Both the position numbers and the translations under genes were made by a program. Shown here one piece after another: positions 49,470 to 62,390 of a DNA stretch of 64,000 nucleotides. How positions within the stretch are numbered: the first letter of the stretch is position 1; each line of letters starts with the position of its first letter. The stretch is from Eremophila alpestris peregrina (taxonomy: Eukaryota; Chordata; Aves; Passeriformes; Alaudidae). The notes beneath the pieces are model-generated. The model was not told the origin of the DNA. It did no database searches and worked only from the letters and a program-made list of their open reading frames with translations. Where the stretch lies: NCBI GenBank assembly GCA_009792885.1, contig WMCF01000055.1:4126848-4190847 (forward strand), in the 5' to 3' direction.

Positions 49470-52400
49470 CAGTAATACAGTATATTGGACACAATTCTAA
49501 TATAAATTAATTTCAAGATAACCACAGGCACTTTTTAGCTATCTTGTTTGTGACTTCAGTCTGGTTACAGGAGACTCATCCATGCTTCACCTCAAAATTA
49601 CCTGCTAATTTGGGCCCAGAAAGAATATAAATTATATAATTATTCCCTTTATATCTCACACAGTGACTAGCATCTACAGCCTAATGGAGAACAATGGCAA
49701 TAGTTTCCATGCTTGAAATGTTGTTTTCTTTACCTGATAATAACAATTTAAGTGTAAGCAATAGTAAGGTGAATAAGGTCAACGACCTGTAACAGAAATT
49801 TCATCACATCAGTTATCTTTTTATTAAGAAACTTTAAAAGTCAAACAAGGTAACTCCTAAATCTCTGATCCTGCAGATGTAACAGTGATTAATTGTGTTA
49901 ATCACCTTTATTCTGTTTCAAGTGTCTTTCATGGGGCCTCATAGTACTGGACAAGCGCTCTTTGGTGTGGAGTTGTTAAACCTAAATAAATTAACAAATA
50001 AAAATAACCAGCAACCTACCCTCTAGAAAAGTTGTAGTGAAATTTTCATGAGTTTTCCTTCGGGCGCACAAACCAGGAGCACCCTTGTAGATTCCTGCCT
50101 CAATCCAAGTTGATGTGACTAATTAAAATCCCTTACCATCCATTTTAAGGCACAAAAGCCCATATAAAATGTCTTCTAGGACATTCCCATCATACGGTAC
50201 TGTCTGTGATTTCCACCACTTGACACAATTCACTTAAACAGAAGGAATAGGTTTACATTGTTTTCTTTATACCATTGTAGTCTGAAACTGATGCAACATT
50301 TTCTTAGAATTTAAAGTTAATTGTAAGAATTCTACCCCTGCTGATTGGACCAGTTTTATAATATGTCTCACTCATGACATGGGAATAGATAACTTACAGA
50401 CACTGAGGAGAAGTAACAATGACTAAACTCTGCCTTCCCAGTGTTAAAACACACAAAAATATAAAATAATTCAGAAATACCTCTGTAATAAACAATAAGG
50501 TAGAGTTCATACCTGTTCAGCCAAAGCCAAGGAAACACCATTATGATTATTTCAGTTTGGGGTTTCTGTACTTGGTTGCAATTGTGGGCCCATTAGGAAC
50601 CCAAATACGGTTCACATCAGAGAGTCTGATTTCTGCAAATTTGGAAAGTCTAGCGAAGACAAGCTAATTCCTGTTACCAGATGAATCTCAAGTCTCATCA
50701 AAGGTACTGAAGTGAAGGAGATGTTTAACTGAACTTAGGTTTTGATGAACTAACTTACTGCTTACAGGCATTTTACCAGATCAAAGGATTTAAATTCATC
50801 TGATTAAGATCACAATCTTTGCAAAATCACACCCTTGTGCAAAGTTAGCTTTCAAAATCATGCTTCGTTCTTGACACAGTTATTGCTTGGAAGCAAAAAA
50901 TATATAAATTAGGTACACACTTTCATCCTATACATTCAACTGCATTTGTATTTCACGCACTCACATAAATAAATTTTAACTCAATAATGACTAGACTAAA
51001 AATACCTTCATAAGAAGGCAAAATAAAACCTGAAACCCTCTATATCATTGCATAAATAATCAGAATAATTCTGGAACTTAGGGATTTAACAGCCAAGAAA
51101 CATTAAATAAGAGGAGAGCTCTTATAAACTAGAACACAATTACTTATTTTATTAGAAATTTGTACAGACAGAGTTACTATTCTGTTCTTATGATCTAAAA
51201 TAATTGCACATAGATTTGATGAAACTATGTGCTTTGATTACTATTATCCTGAAATTTGCTGATAAATTCCTTGCTGACAAAGAATCATGACTTTTTCCTT
51301 GTATTTTTCTTTATCTAGCTATGTACTGTATAATTTTCTTATTTTTCATAGAAATTGATCTTTTAAAATATGTTTTGCGTTTTTGTCTTTTATTTGTATT
51401 TGTATTTTATTGTTAATTATTCTTATTCTTGCATCCCTCCAGTCACAATTCTGTGAAATATTTATGGTGCAGAGGTGATACAAAAAGCATCAGAGATGTG
51501 TGGGTAGTGGTGAGTCTTCACTTAGCAGGATGTTTTACAGGTCTGTGAAAGGTATGTGGGACATGGGAATAAGAGTGGTGAATGTGTGTTCTTTTAAGGC
51601 TGCTTGAAATTCTGGGGTACACTTCAGAACACCATGTAAAATGCCAGACTTCAGACTGTGTAAACTATCATAGGTCCAGTGAAGTCAAATGGAGATTACA
51701 GCATCATCATTTTAACCTAGGTATTTCATAGTCTGGCACGCTGCTGTAGCCCCATACAATCCTTCATATATAATTTAACACTTCAAAGTACCTTTTTCCC
51801 CTTGTATTTTGACTGACAAAGAACAACTTAATTGATTTATGCTCTTTTGTACACTGGAATTTTCTCCTTCTCTGCTTTGTAGATAACAATATGTTTGGTT
51901 TTTTACACAGCAACACTGGACTATTATCTCAATTTTCTTTCTGTAAAACTACTCTTTTTCTTCTTTTTGGACTGCAAGAAAACATGTCCACTCTCAGGTC
52001 CACTCTGGCTCAGTATCTTGTGTGCTAATGAACTGTGACAAGTTATAGTAATAATTTCCTCTGATATCAGATTGTACTGTGGACCTTAATGACAGTTTCT
52101 TACCAGCAGTTCCAATTACCAGTGCATCCCTAATTCTTTCTTCTGTGCTTTCCCACATTTCACAACACTTAGCCAGTTGTTACAACATCCTAAGGAAAAC
52201 CTTTATTGATCATTCCCTTTTCAGATACATAATCTTCTCATGTCTTTGTTTTCACAGCTGAACATGATCAATGTGATCCCTTCGTGTCCTCCTACTAGTC
52301 TGTCTGTTACTGCCTGTCTGTTCCTGCAAACTACAACAAACTGCAAATTCAAATAAAACTTTCAGAAATTATTATACATCAGCTACAACTGAGGTTTTGT

Positions 52401-55320
52401 TGCTAAGTTTTCCTCTTCTCTTAGGGACTAAGGCGATCATTAGTGCAAGTAGTTTAATTGCATTCACTTTTGGTTTGTTTTTGGGTTTTTTTTCCCACTC
52501 TCTTCATTATCATAACCCATCAGTCATATCTGATATTTCAATCGAGCCTACAAACCTTCTCAATCTGTGCTTCCAAATAGATGTGTGAGCCTCAGGGGCC
52601 AAGTCAATACAAAGACAGAAAAGTATTCCTTTAAAGGAGTTATCCATTCTGGTAAGAAAGGTTTTAGATGTGAATATCTCCTTCTAGGAAAAGCTAGAGG
52701 GATAATCAATTCTTACTAAAAGAAAAATCCTCAGAGTCCACAGTGCCAGAAAGAAATCCCATCAATTGATGCAACTGCACTGTAGATGAAAATTTTCATT
52801 AATGGCAAAACATTATATGTCTATCAGAGCTATGGGAGGACAAATTCCCTTGGCACAAATGAGATGCCTCTCAGCTGAAACGTAACAGCTTTAACAAGAC
52901 ATTCAGAATGCTTTAAAATCAGGACACCATTGCAGCAGAAAGGCAACATCATCTACCACTGTAAATAGTAACTTTCCTTTCTGTTATCTCCTTAAATAAG
53001 TGCTTTGCATGTTCAATCCAAAATGCATAAGCACGATCTGGGTAACCAAGAATGCTATTTTCCCTAATCTAGAACATTTCTTCAAATTTTCCCTCCTGCA
53101 GTGTTTCTAAATACAATTGAAACTATGTTTTTTCCTGCATATTACACAATGTAAACAGCTATCAACCTGTCAGATGAGACACAGTGCTCCTTATACCTCT
53201 GTTTCAGTAAGAACTAGTAACTATAAAATTTTAGTGTTGGTGCTGAGGAGTTCACTGTTTTGTTCTGTGTCTGGCCACACAGATCTGTGGCCCATTAGTA
53301 GTAATAACAACAAATACAGCCTGTATGGCATGAATTACTCAGCCACTTCAGGTAAAGTTGTGGATTGCATGAGAATTTGATGGTTAGAATGTGAGGCCTT
53401 AAAAATTTATTTCTCATTTTCTTCAGTGTCTAGAATACTTCACTTAAACATTATTCAGGCTAGGCCTGAAGAAGAATTTAGGCATTTAAGTATTATTGTA
53501 TAGGACTTCTGAAACACAATGCCTATTTGCTATCCAGCACCACAGGTTCCTTAGGTTTTCACAGTAAAATTACTATGGTGTTGTTCATAACACAAAGTTC
53601 TTGAGTATCCTGAGAAATTGGAAGCGTTGTGGCATCCCACTGCCTGCTTGTGTTAGCCTGCTCTTGTATTCAAACTCTCACAAAGGTACTGGTTTGAGAG
53701 CTACATAAAATATTCTGTGCTTCAGTGGATGCAACACACATCTCCCCCTTTGAAGGCATGGATCTCCCAGGAAGCTCAAGTCTTTCTCTCTGCTGTTTTG
53801 GGTAGTGAAAAAAACCCCAATGGGTCACTGAGTGCAAGTCAAGGATGCCAAAACACATCTCATTTATGGTTTTCTATTCCCATGTGCAGTGTGCTTCTGG
53901 TTGTTAAGGTCGATTGGACGAAATAAAAATATACAGAAATCTGTAGCAGTGGATCATTTTAACAAAAACTTTGCTTGTACTTTGTGCTAAAGCCTATATT
54001 CCAAGCCCATGTATTCCAGACATTGATGTGAAGAGATATAATGTTAACAAGATATGTCTATTTGAATAAATATTTCAATGCTAACTTCATATTTATTAAT
54101 ATTTTTTCATTTTTTCTTTATACTTTATTTACAAGATTCTCTTTCGCTTTCTCAGTTTAAGTAAAGAACTGTAGTTAACTGTAAAATGGATTGCTTAATT
54201 AATAATTTTCCTTATGAAATTTCCTAGGTAAATTAAGGATCTTATAATTGAAGGAGTTTCTCTTGTGTAAATGGAATACACAGAGAGCCTTGACTGAGAA
54301 ATAGATGTATTGCCCAGACACCTAGATGTGTTTCTTTTTTATTCTTTTACTAGACTAAATACCTGTCTGGCTAGGGTGCAAGAGAACATTGTTTTCAACA
54401 AGTAGAAATATATTGATATCTTCTTAATAGTACTAATTTTCTAAAAAATAAAACGTTTAGCTTTTTTTTTAAAAATTATTCTACTAACAACATTAGTCTT
54501 GTGGTCAGAGTTTACATTCAGCCAACATTTAGTATGAAGTGCTATTTTCTTAAAAGTATCTCAGCAAACCAAGGCTGCTGTTGCAGTGTCTTGCTCAGAG
54601 TTACACAAATCTGGTCTTTTAACCAAAAGAACTCCCATTTTTTTTCCAGGCCAAAGCAATACTCATTAAATAACCTTGTGGAAGGGAAAAAGAAGACCAG
54701 CTGAAAACCCAGGACACAGGCAGAGATAGACTGTATGTGTGCATGTATGTTTTAAACCATGTTGACCAAAATATAAACATTGAGACTGATAAAATGAATG
54801 GGAGAGCAAAACTTATCTGTTCCTTTAGGTCATTAGTAAACAGCATTCCTTCTGAGATTTCTCATGATGAACAGGAGTGACCAATATTAGGTACTGAAAA
54901 GTCTGGAAATGTATAAGAAGATTCTGAAAACAATAGAAAGAAATTAGAAGTTAAGTAATAGGAGCTTGACAGGGTGTTTGCACTGATGTTTGAGACTGAT
55001 TCTGTCCTACCATAAGTGAAAAAAAAAGTCTCATTCTTTTATCTTTGCTTCTTGGAGGATGGACTGCTACTCTGAGAGTTTTCTCAGAATGCATTCTCTG
55101 TTTAGGTTTTATTTACAGCATCATCAAAAAATCAAGGCAATGGTAGGGAAACATTTTGCTGACCAGTTCATCAGAAAATCTTGAAATTAGTACAGTATTA
55201 CTGATTTAGATTTTGAAGCCAAATTCATGCCAAGCTACACTAAGGTAACATAGGCGTATGGATTTGGCACTGCCTGGTTTTTGGTAACGAGGAGGCTTAG
55301 AGGTGGTAGAGCCCCACTGT
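49470..55320. other. Unique AT-rich noncoding sequence
   Basis: Nearly 6 kb with no recognisable gene, RNA or mobile element. A T-run lies near 52473-52494. Frames of 60-87 codons (for example 53117-53380 plus, 54619-54846 minus) are unsupported. Confidence 0.6.
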
Positions 55321-55466
55321 TGTTAGAGGTGTTTAAGACTGGACGTGACTCAGACTCACCTCAGTGTCATGGTCTGGTTGACAAGGGGGTCTTAGGTCAT
55401 AGGTTGGACTTGATGATCCCATAGGTCTTTTCCAACCTAGCTGATACTCTGATTCTGTGATTTCAT
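55321..55466 (+). mobile_element. CR1-type LINE 3' tail fragment
   Basis: Wording typical of a CR1 3' end: gaggtgtttaagactgga near 55326, then catggtctggttgacaag, ttggacttgatgatccca, taggtcttttccaacctag, and a terminal gattctgtgattt. This tail differs from the copy at 546-1075, so it is a different CR1 subfamily. Only the end of ORF2 and the 3' UTR would be represented; no readable coding remains. Similar wording may extend left to about 55265. Confidence 0.75.
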
Positions 55467-58400
55467 AATCCATTCCTTTATCTGCAAGGAGATCCTTTAT
55501 GCAGGTTGTATGCATACCAACTGAATACATAATGTAGCATTTTCTGTAGGAAGCATTATGACTAAAAACCAGCTTCATCAAAATTAAGGTAACCTCCAAG
55601 GCTAAGCAATAACAGAGTTGTATAAAGCAGTCAAATTAAAACAAGAACTAATCAAACCTCTTGTCATAACGTAATTTGCATTTTATGAAATTATTAAACA
55701 ATTTAGAAAGGTAATTTTCATTATTCACAGTCTTTGGCACCGCCTTGGCCAGGGCTAAATGCAGAATCAGGAGCAACTATAAACCCCCTTTCTTATGATG
55801 CTGAATATGAGTAAGGATCAGACAGGTGTTACACAGTCACACTCGAGTGATTCATGTCACAAAGACTTCAGCAAGGCCAGGATTTCTCTGACAGTCCATG
55901 TATGGTCAAGAATTTTAGGCTGTGGAGTACCAAACCCAGCACAGAAAAATCAAACTAGGTTTAAACAAATTAAGACAACTGACTGCAGCATATCACAGCA
56001 ACCTTCCTGCTAGATCCTGTTCTGCTCTAAGAATAGCTAATTAAATTAGGCAATATGTAATGTTTATGAACTTGTGAAGCTCCTTCAGATTGAGAAATGT
56101 TTCCTCCGGTCACAAAAGTGGCAAAACCAGCTCTGAGTGCTACAGCTTGCTTCCTTCAGAGAAAGGAGAAAGCAAGTATACGAAACCACACAGCAACTTT
56201 GAATTTTCTGTTCTTCCTGTCAGCAGCTTTATTTCTTTAGGTGAAATAATGAAAGGTTTACTAGAGATATAATTTCTATTGATTAGAATTTGAATTGCAT
56301 TCCTGTGAGTATACCAGATTTGGGCATATTTGCTTCAGTTCCCAAACTGTAAACCAAGTATAACTTACCTCAGTTTTACAGGAATTTTGAGCTTTAAATA
56401 TTGGCAAATTTCTCAGCTGGTGACACAGAGTATAAGGGTGTATACAGACAGATTACTTGAAAATGCATAAATGTAAAGAATAAAAAACCTAAACTGTTGC
56501 TGAAATAGTATGAAGGGAAAACATTTACTCTATGTTTTTCTCTTGATCATTCTTAGATGAAAGACTGAAAAATGTTCACTGTTAAAGAAAAGGCTGTTGA
56601 AAATTTATACACATGAGGAAAGGCCAGTCAAGATACTGTAATAAAGGCTCAGAATTTTAACAGCCATTCTTTTTTTCTGTTTGCATAATGTAGATTTCCA
56701 CAATTTAAATGGAGATCTCTCCACAAGAGGTTACCCTTTGATTTTACATTATGCTGAAATACGGTTTGATTCTTAGAGACTTAAGTCTTTGTTCTTACTA
56801 TAAGCGTCAAAACAACTTTATTAAGTGCACAGCATTATACAAGGCTTCATGCCAAACCTTGTAAAATGTCAGTGCCATGCTTTTCTTGGAATCTTATAAT
56901 TAATTCATCATCAGAATAGCTTTGGGGTCTTATTCTGATCCATTTTCTAAACAATGTTACCAGGAAATTATGTTCCATGCTTCTGTTCATTTAAAAAATA
57001 TCACTGCTGAATTTACAACAAGTAAACTAGTTAAAAGAAAGCCTTTGGGGGATGTAGTAAATTAAAAATGAAAACACACTCAGAGGAATATGGAATTTAC
57101 AACCAGAAAAATCTCATAAAAAGTATACATTGCAAGGTTTATATGAATCCAATACAGATTCTGTAAATACTTAGAGCAATATAAATAAATGATTGTTGAA
57201 CTCAAAGACAAGTAGTTTATGTCACATATCCTGCCTGACTGCTCCATTCCTCTATAATAGAAGGCTCCTCAGTGGCAAGGGAGAGGACTTTGTTAGTTAC
57301 TGCTATGAAGTAATATGAAAAGTCAGAAGGAGGTTTACCTTCAGTTATTGAAAAAGGACCTGGCCCAAACACACTGAATGTGATAATAATCTTTCCAAAT
57401 GTCTCAAGGGCTTTGATTTCAGAGATACGTTACTTTTTAGCATAGATTTACTCATAACTTCTTGATGGCAAATGTAAAACGGTGTTGCTTTCATTTATAT
57501 TTAGGAAAGATATGGTTCCAAAGTGAACTCAACATTAAGAGGAAAATGTGCACGAATAAAAATAACTCAGCAGCAAACATGAGCCCTTGTCTTTCAGTAA
57601 CACTAGAAAGGTTATTTTAGCAGTTTTCCTTAAATAACAAAATTATAAATTCTGGATTTATATTTTATTATCTTTCTATTTGAAAAAAACCCAAGATTAC
57701 ACTCAAAAGAACATAAGCAACTAGGGGGAAAATGCAATTTTCTCTGTAACGTATTCTTGTAGAAAATCTGGTTCTACTCATAAGCTTACAAGCTGCCCTG
57801 CTCCTAGCATTTAAATCAAGACTAGCAGCTTCCTTACACTTCCACAGTACTCTTGAGCTTTAGTTCTAGTCAGGACTTCAATGAAGATAACATAGTAGAG
57901 TGGTCAGCTGGAGGACAGTCAGTACCTCAAAGGTGTTAAAGGAACATAACTGCCACGAGGAGAGAGAGACAACAGAGCAGCAGTAGCTCACCAGTTACAC
58001 ACAATTTTAATGTTTGGATGTCTCTCTTATGCATTGTACCAATGTCTCTGAAGTGTGCTTCCTGCAATTTCCCCCTCTTCTCTTCCACATGACTTGTGAC
58101 TTCAAGTGCACAGTGTGCTTCCCCTTCTCTGCTTGCACTGCTGAGCTTAAGAAGCAAGAAAAGAAAACCCTTTTGAGACTAAGGCAAATTGAAAGGATGT
58201 CAGTCGTTGCTTGAATCTTCTCACACTTCCTCAGCTAAAGAAAAAAAAAAAAGAAGGAATGATCTGTGAAGCTCATTCAGATGACAGCCAGCAAGCAGTA
58301 GACTCTAGACACCCTCACACCCTCTTATATGCATTAAAACCTCTGACGGAAAAGATTAAAGGAAACATGGGACTGGAAGCAGGACTTTGCAAGAGCAGAA

Positions 58401-61388
58401 ATGGGCAATGTATTGCAAGTGAGCACTTGCAAGAGAAGGAAGGGGAGGTTTGCAGGTATATTATAATGTCTCAAAACTTTTCACCTTAAAGTTCCTGTTC
58501 CTATGCACCACCTTATGATTCCCAGCTGCCCAAAAAACATCAACATGATTTTGCTAGATCACTTTCATTATATTTCAGATAAAATATTTAATTCTTCTCA
58601 ATGTCATTCAGTTAATCCTTAGCTACAACCAGCAGGAAAAGTGTAAATTTAAGATAGCTATTGAAAGATTGACCAAGTTCTGCTTGTCCTAAATTCACCA
58701 AAAAATCCATTTAACAGGACGACTCAGAACATTTGTAACAAATTACACATCAAATTAGTATTTAAAAGAAGGAAACCTTTCTTTATTACGAAAATTGCAG
58801 CCGGTTCTAAGGGAAGAAGCTTAAAATAGATTTTCTTTAGGGTTTCTTCCAATCCATTATATAAGCCTATGAAAATACTATACTCAGAAAAAACATCTTT
58901 GAGGTATTCCTTCTCCAAAGTTTTAATAGTCTATTTCTATCTGATGGCTCTGAATGCACAGGTACTACCACTCTGCATAAAGCCTGCCTAAGATGCTAAG
59001 GTGGGATAGCAAAGGGGTTTTTATTGTGCTGCTAAATCTATTCCATGCTGTAGGGAAATGTGTGAGTGCACAGTTAATTTTAAGCAAGGCAGAAAATTCA
59101 TCTAACTTGTTATGTTGAAAGAGGGTATTTTAGAAAATAATACCCTTATAAAGAATTGCTATCAATTTTGGTATGACCCTGTGACCCTAATATTTTCGAG
59201 ATATACAAGAGAAACACTGTGCTGTGAGGAGATATCTCTGTGCAGCACTAATGAGAAAACTGCTGCCTCCATTTCCTCTGCCTGCACTTCAGAACAAGCA
59301 AAAGGAAGCTGAAGAACTTTTAGAAGCATGCTTCAACAATGAGCTGAACTCTGAAAGTCATGTTTGTCCCCAGTTTAAAAGGACAACTCCTCTGAAAATC
59401 CCTATTTAGGAAGATCTTTCGATCTAGTGAAGTAGAACATGAGCTAACATTAAGATATGGCATCTAAGAAAATGCAATCTAAAACTGGAACCAGAGTTCT
59501 AGTTTTAGATATTTCTAACTTGAATTCAATGAATTCTAAGATAAGAATTGCAAAAGTTCATTGTATGGAATACCTCATCAAAAAAGGTGAAGTTTAACAG
59601 TTGTGGCATTTTGTTCAGCCGGTCTGTTCCTTTACTTCTTGTGCTTAAAAATAAAGCTACTTTAACATGTGGCAAAATTACTTTTAGGCATCCAGCAGTG
59701 CACCACATAGAAAAACCATAAGACCGAAAAAACATGGGATGTTTACACTCAATAGCAAACTGTTGGGAAAATGAGCCAGGAAATTCTAAAGCCTGTTTAT
59801 AAAAACAGGAGAAAAAGGGCAAGATTTGAAAGCATCTTCCATTGATAAATCCTCAATCTTCAGATTTAAGGATTTTCTAGGAATTTTTTATTTTCCGAGT
59901 TTAAAACTTGGTATGAGAATTTGTTATAAGGAACAGGAATATATATGAACAATGTATTAGAAGTAGGTCCTAAATATGAGGTAATTACACTTGTGATTTC
60001 TGTCAAGCAGAAATTGAAATTTAGACTATTCTCTTTAAATGTATTTCATAACTGAAATTCTTAAAAGCTCCTGGTAAAATATACTCTGTTTGAGACTTGT
60101 TTTGGCTCAGTTTGGCTCACAGCTACATTGCACATTGGGTATGTCAACAACAGGATGCTCTTTCCATGGTAAAAAAAAATAATGTATTAAGATTTGGCTT
60201 TCTAAATTGATACAAGCTTGATTGATAGACTTAAAAATTACTGTAATTACAAAAAAATAGCAGAGCAGAGTAAGGGAAAAGAAATTGTGTATTTTGTATT
60301 ATTAAAAACTGAAAATATTACTCTTGAAAGTTATTGTTTAAATTTAGTAGTGGTTTTTGGTGGCCAGCTGTTATAGATACAAGTAGCTGCTAATCTTTTT
60401 GAAAGACAATTTTTATTTAAAATCCATAGTAAACTCTTCCTTTGATTGAGTAAATATTATAAATTATTGTAAGGACTTCTGGATTCCATGAGGTGTAAAG
60501 TAATACAGGAAACCAAAAATATTATCAATGTGAATAGTTCCATGTCCTTAAATACAATAATATTCTGAAAACAACAGTTTTCTTCACAAATAATGTAGGG
60601 GCTAAAAATAAAATGGATACTGTCTCTTAGTCATATATAGTACTTTCAGTCAATTACAATCAAAAACAATGAGCTTTTAAAAATTAAAAAATTTGTTTGC
60701 TTTCTATAAGTACATGCTTTTTCTTCCTGTGCCATATATCACTTTTCCTGTACATATACTATTTTTCTTTAAGTCTTCTGTTCTCAGATTGCATACCTAA
60801 TATAATGCTAACAAAACTGTAGTTTCAAAATAATATCTTGAACTTTATGCATAAAAATGAATTGTTTCCTGAAAACACTTTATACTGTAGATACCCATTT
60901 TGAATGTTATCAATTTATATGATATATAAGCTTCAACCAAAAGGAAAGACTATTTAGTGTGTGTTTCTTAGGTTTCAGTTAAAAGTTTATGCAGGCCTTT
61001 CAGAAAAGCTACACAGAATTTCATACATGAAGGTAATGAAGATTGAGCAGAAATCTTCAGTGAGAAAACAGATCTATTAATTTTTAACCTCTAGCTGTAA
61101 TTACCAATATTTTGGTAGTGCTGACAGTTGTATGTTCTAACCCACAATTTTTCTTTGGCTCGAGTCAGAATTCTAAAAAATGGCAGCAAATAAATCATTA
61201 TAATTGCAAAAATGAACAGCAGACAATATTGAACCATTCTGAAGATTCTTCTTAGCCCTAAGTTGTGTAAAATCTATTTTGAACTGTCAAAAAATGTATT
61301 TGTTTTCCCCACACTTCACAGTTATTTGAATCCCAGGGTTGTGGACAAGTTTTCTTTGCTGAGCATGCAAATTTTAGATGGCTGAAGG
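55467..61388. other. Unique AT-rich noncoding sequence
   Basis: Nearly 6 kb without a recognisable gene, RNA or transposon. A 12-base A run lies near 58241-58252. Frames at 58211-58489 (plus) and 59526-59822 (minus) have no domain. Confidence 0.6.
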
Positions 61389-61408
61389 TTACTTAACATG
61401 TTAAGTAA
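61389..61408. repeat. Perfect 20-bp palindrome
   Basis: ttacttaacatgttaagtaa equals its own reverse complement, with no spacer. The flanking bases do not extend it. Confidence 0.95.
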
Positions 61409-62099
61409 TTTTTCACTCTAGCATACTCCTTCATTAACCAAAAGCCTGGGGGCTTCACACTCTCACAAGAAAAGATGTAAAATACAAAACCAAACATTAT
61501 CAGTTATGGGATAAGTACATGCACAATATCCAGAGGCTGATGTCAGCTTTCAAACTGAAGGAAATTTATACTGAAGATTGAACAGTAACTTGTTAATTTT
61601 GGCTTTTATTTTCCCCTAGCATTCAAATACACAAAGCAGTTGTCAAACAATGCTTCATAAACCCAGCACATTAAACCCTTCAGGCTTGTAATCTTCATTC
61701 CCTAATTACCTGCACTGGAATTGTCAGCAGTAGAAGAGGTGTAGCATCCCATACTAGTCTCTACATATTGCTCCTATTCCAAGTTGGATCATAATTTGTC
61801 TCCAGTCCTGAAAGCAGGGATGCTGTGTTGCTCTTCCAGTGAACGTTGCTGAGGTAATGATGGGAGCCACATGCTGATGGAAGGCAAATCCAGGGCAAAG
61901 GTCTGCTCTGGGGGAAAGCTATTGAGCTCAAGAGGATTGGATCAGTTTTGTAAGGGTGGGTGATTAACTGACAGTCACTGAACTACACACCCAGGATCAG
62001 GTATGCAAAGGATACACCACAAGAGAAGAGGCAAAAAAAAAAAAAAGTATTTAACTCAGTAAATTGCTAAAAAACGTTTATCCACTTCTGTAATACCAC
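61409..62099. other. Noncoding sequence with an A14 run
   Basis: A 14-base A run at 62033-62046 follows a moderately GC-richer stretch (about 61740-62030). No parent transcript or target-site duplication recognised. Confidence 0.5.
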
Positions 62100-62390
62100 A
62101 ATATTTCAGTCACACACATCCACAAAGTGATGTGACCAAGCTTGGCTCTTGCAAACCCACTTACCAACTTTTCTGGGTGCCTCCCACCTGCACACACCTT
62201 GTGCTGAAACTGTGGGCACTCCAGCTCTGGGTGTACTTGTGCAGCTTCCTGAAGTCTGCTGGTTGTGCCCTGCTGAGAGAGCACCTCTGGAGTTCCCCCA
62301 CCATGGACCTCTGCACAGAGTACATAGGGTGAAACAGAAACAAGGGCTGGTGCAGGAAATCCAATTAAACCACTGAAGCAGCAAAATTTC
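62100..62390. other. GC-richer block open in several frames
   Basis: Two plus and three minus frames of 66-92 codons overlap here (between 62078 and 62384). Openness in five frames at once points to few stop-type triplets, not to a gene. No translation resembles a known family. It could be an unrecognised repeat or a pseudogene fragment. Confidence 0.4.
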
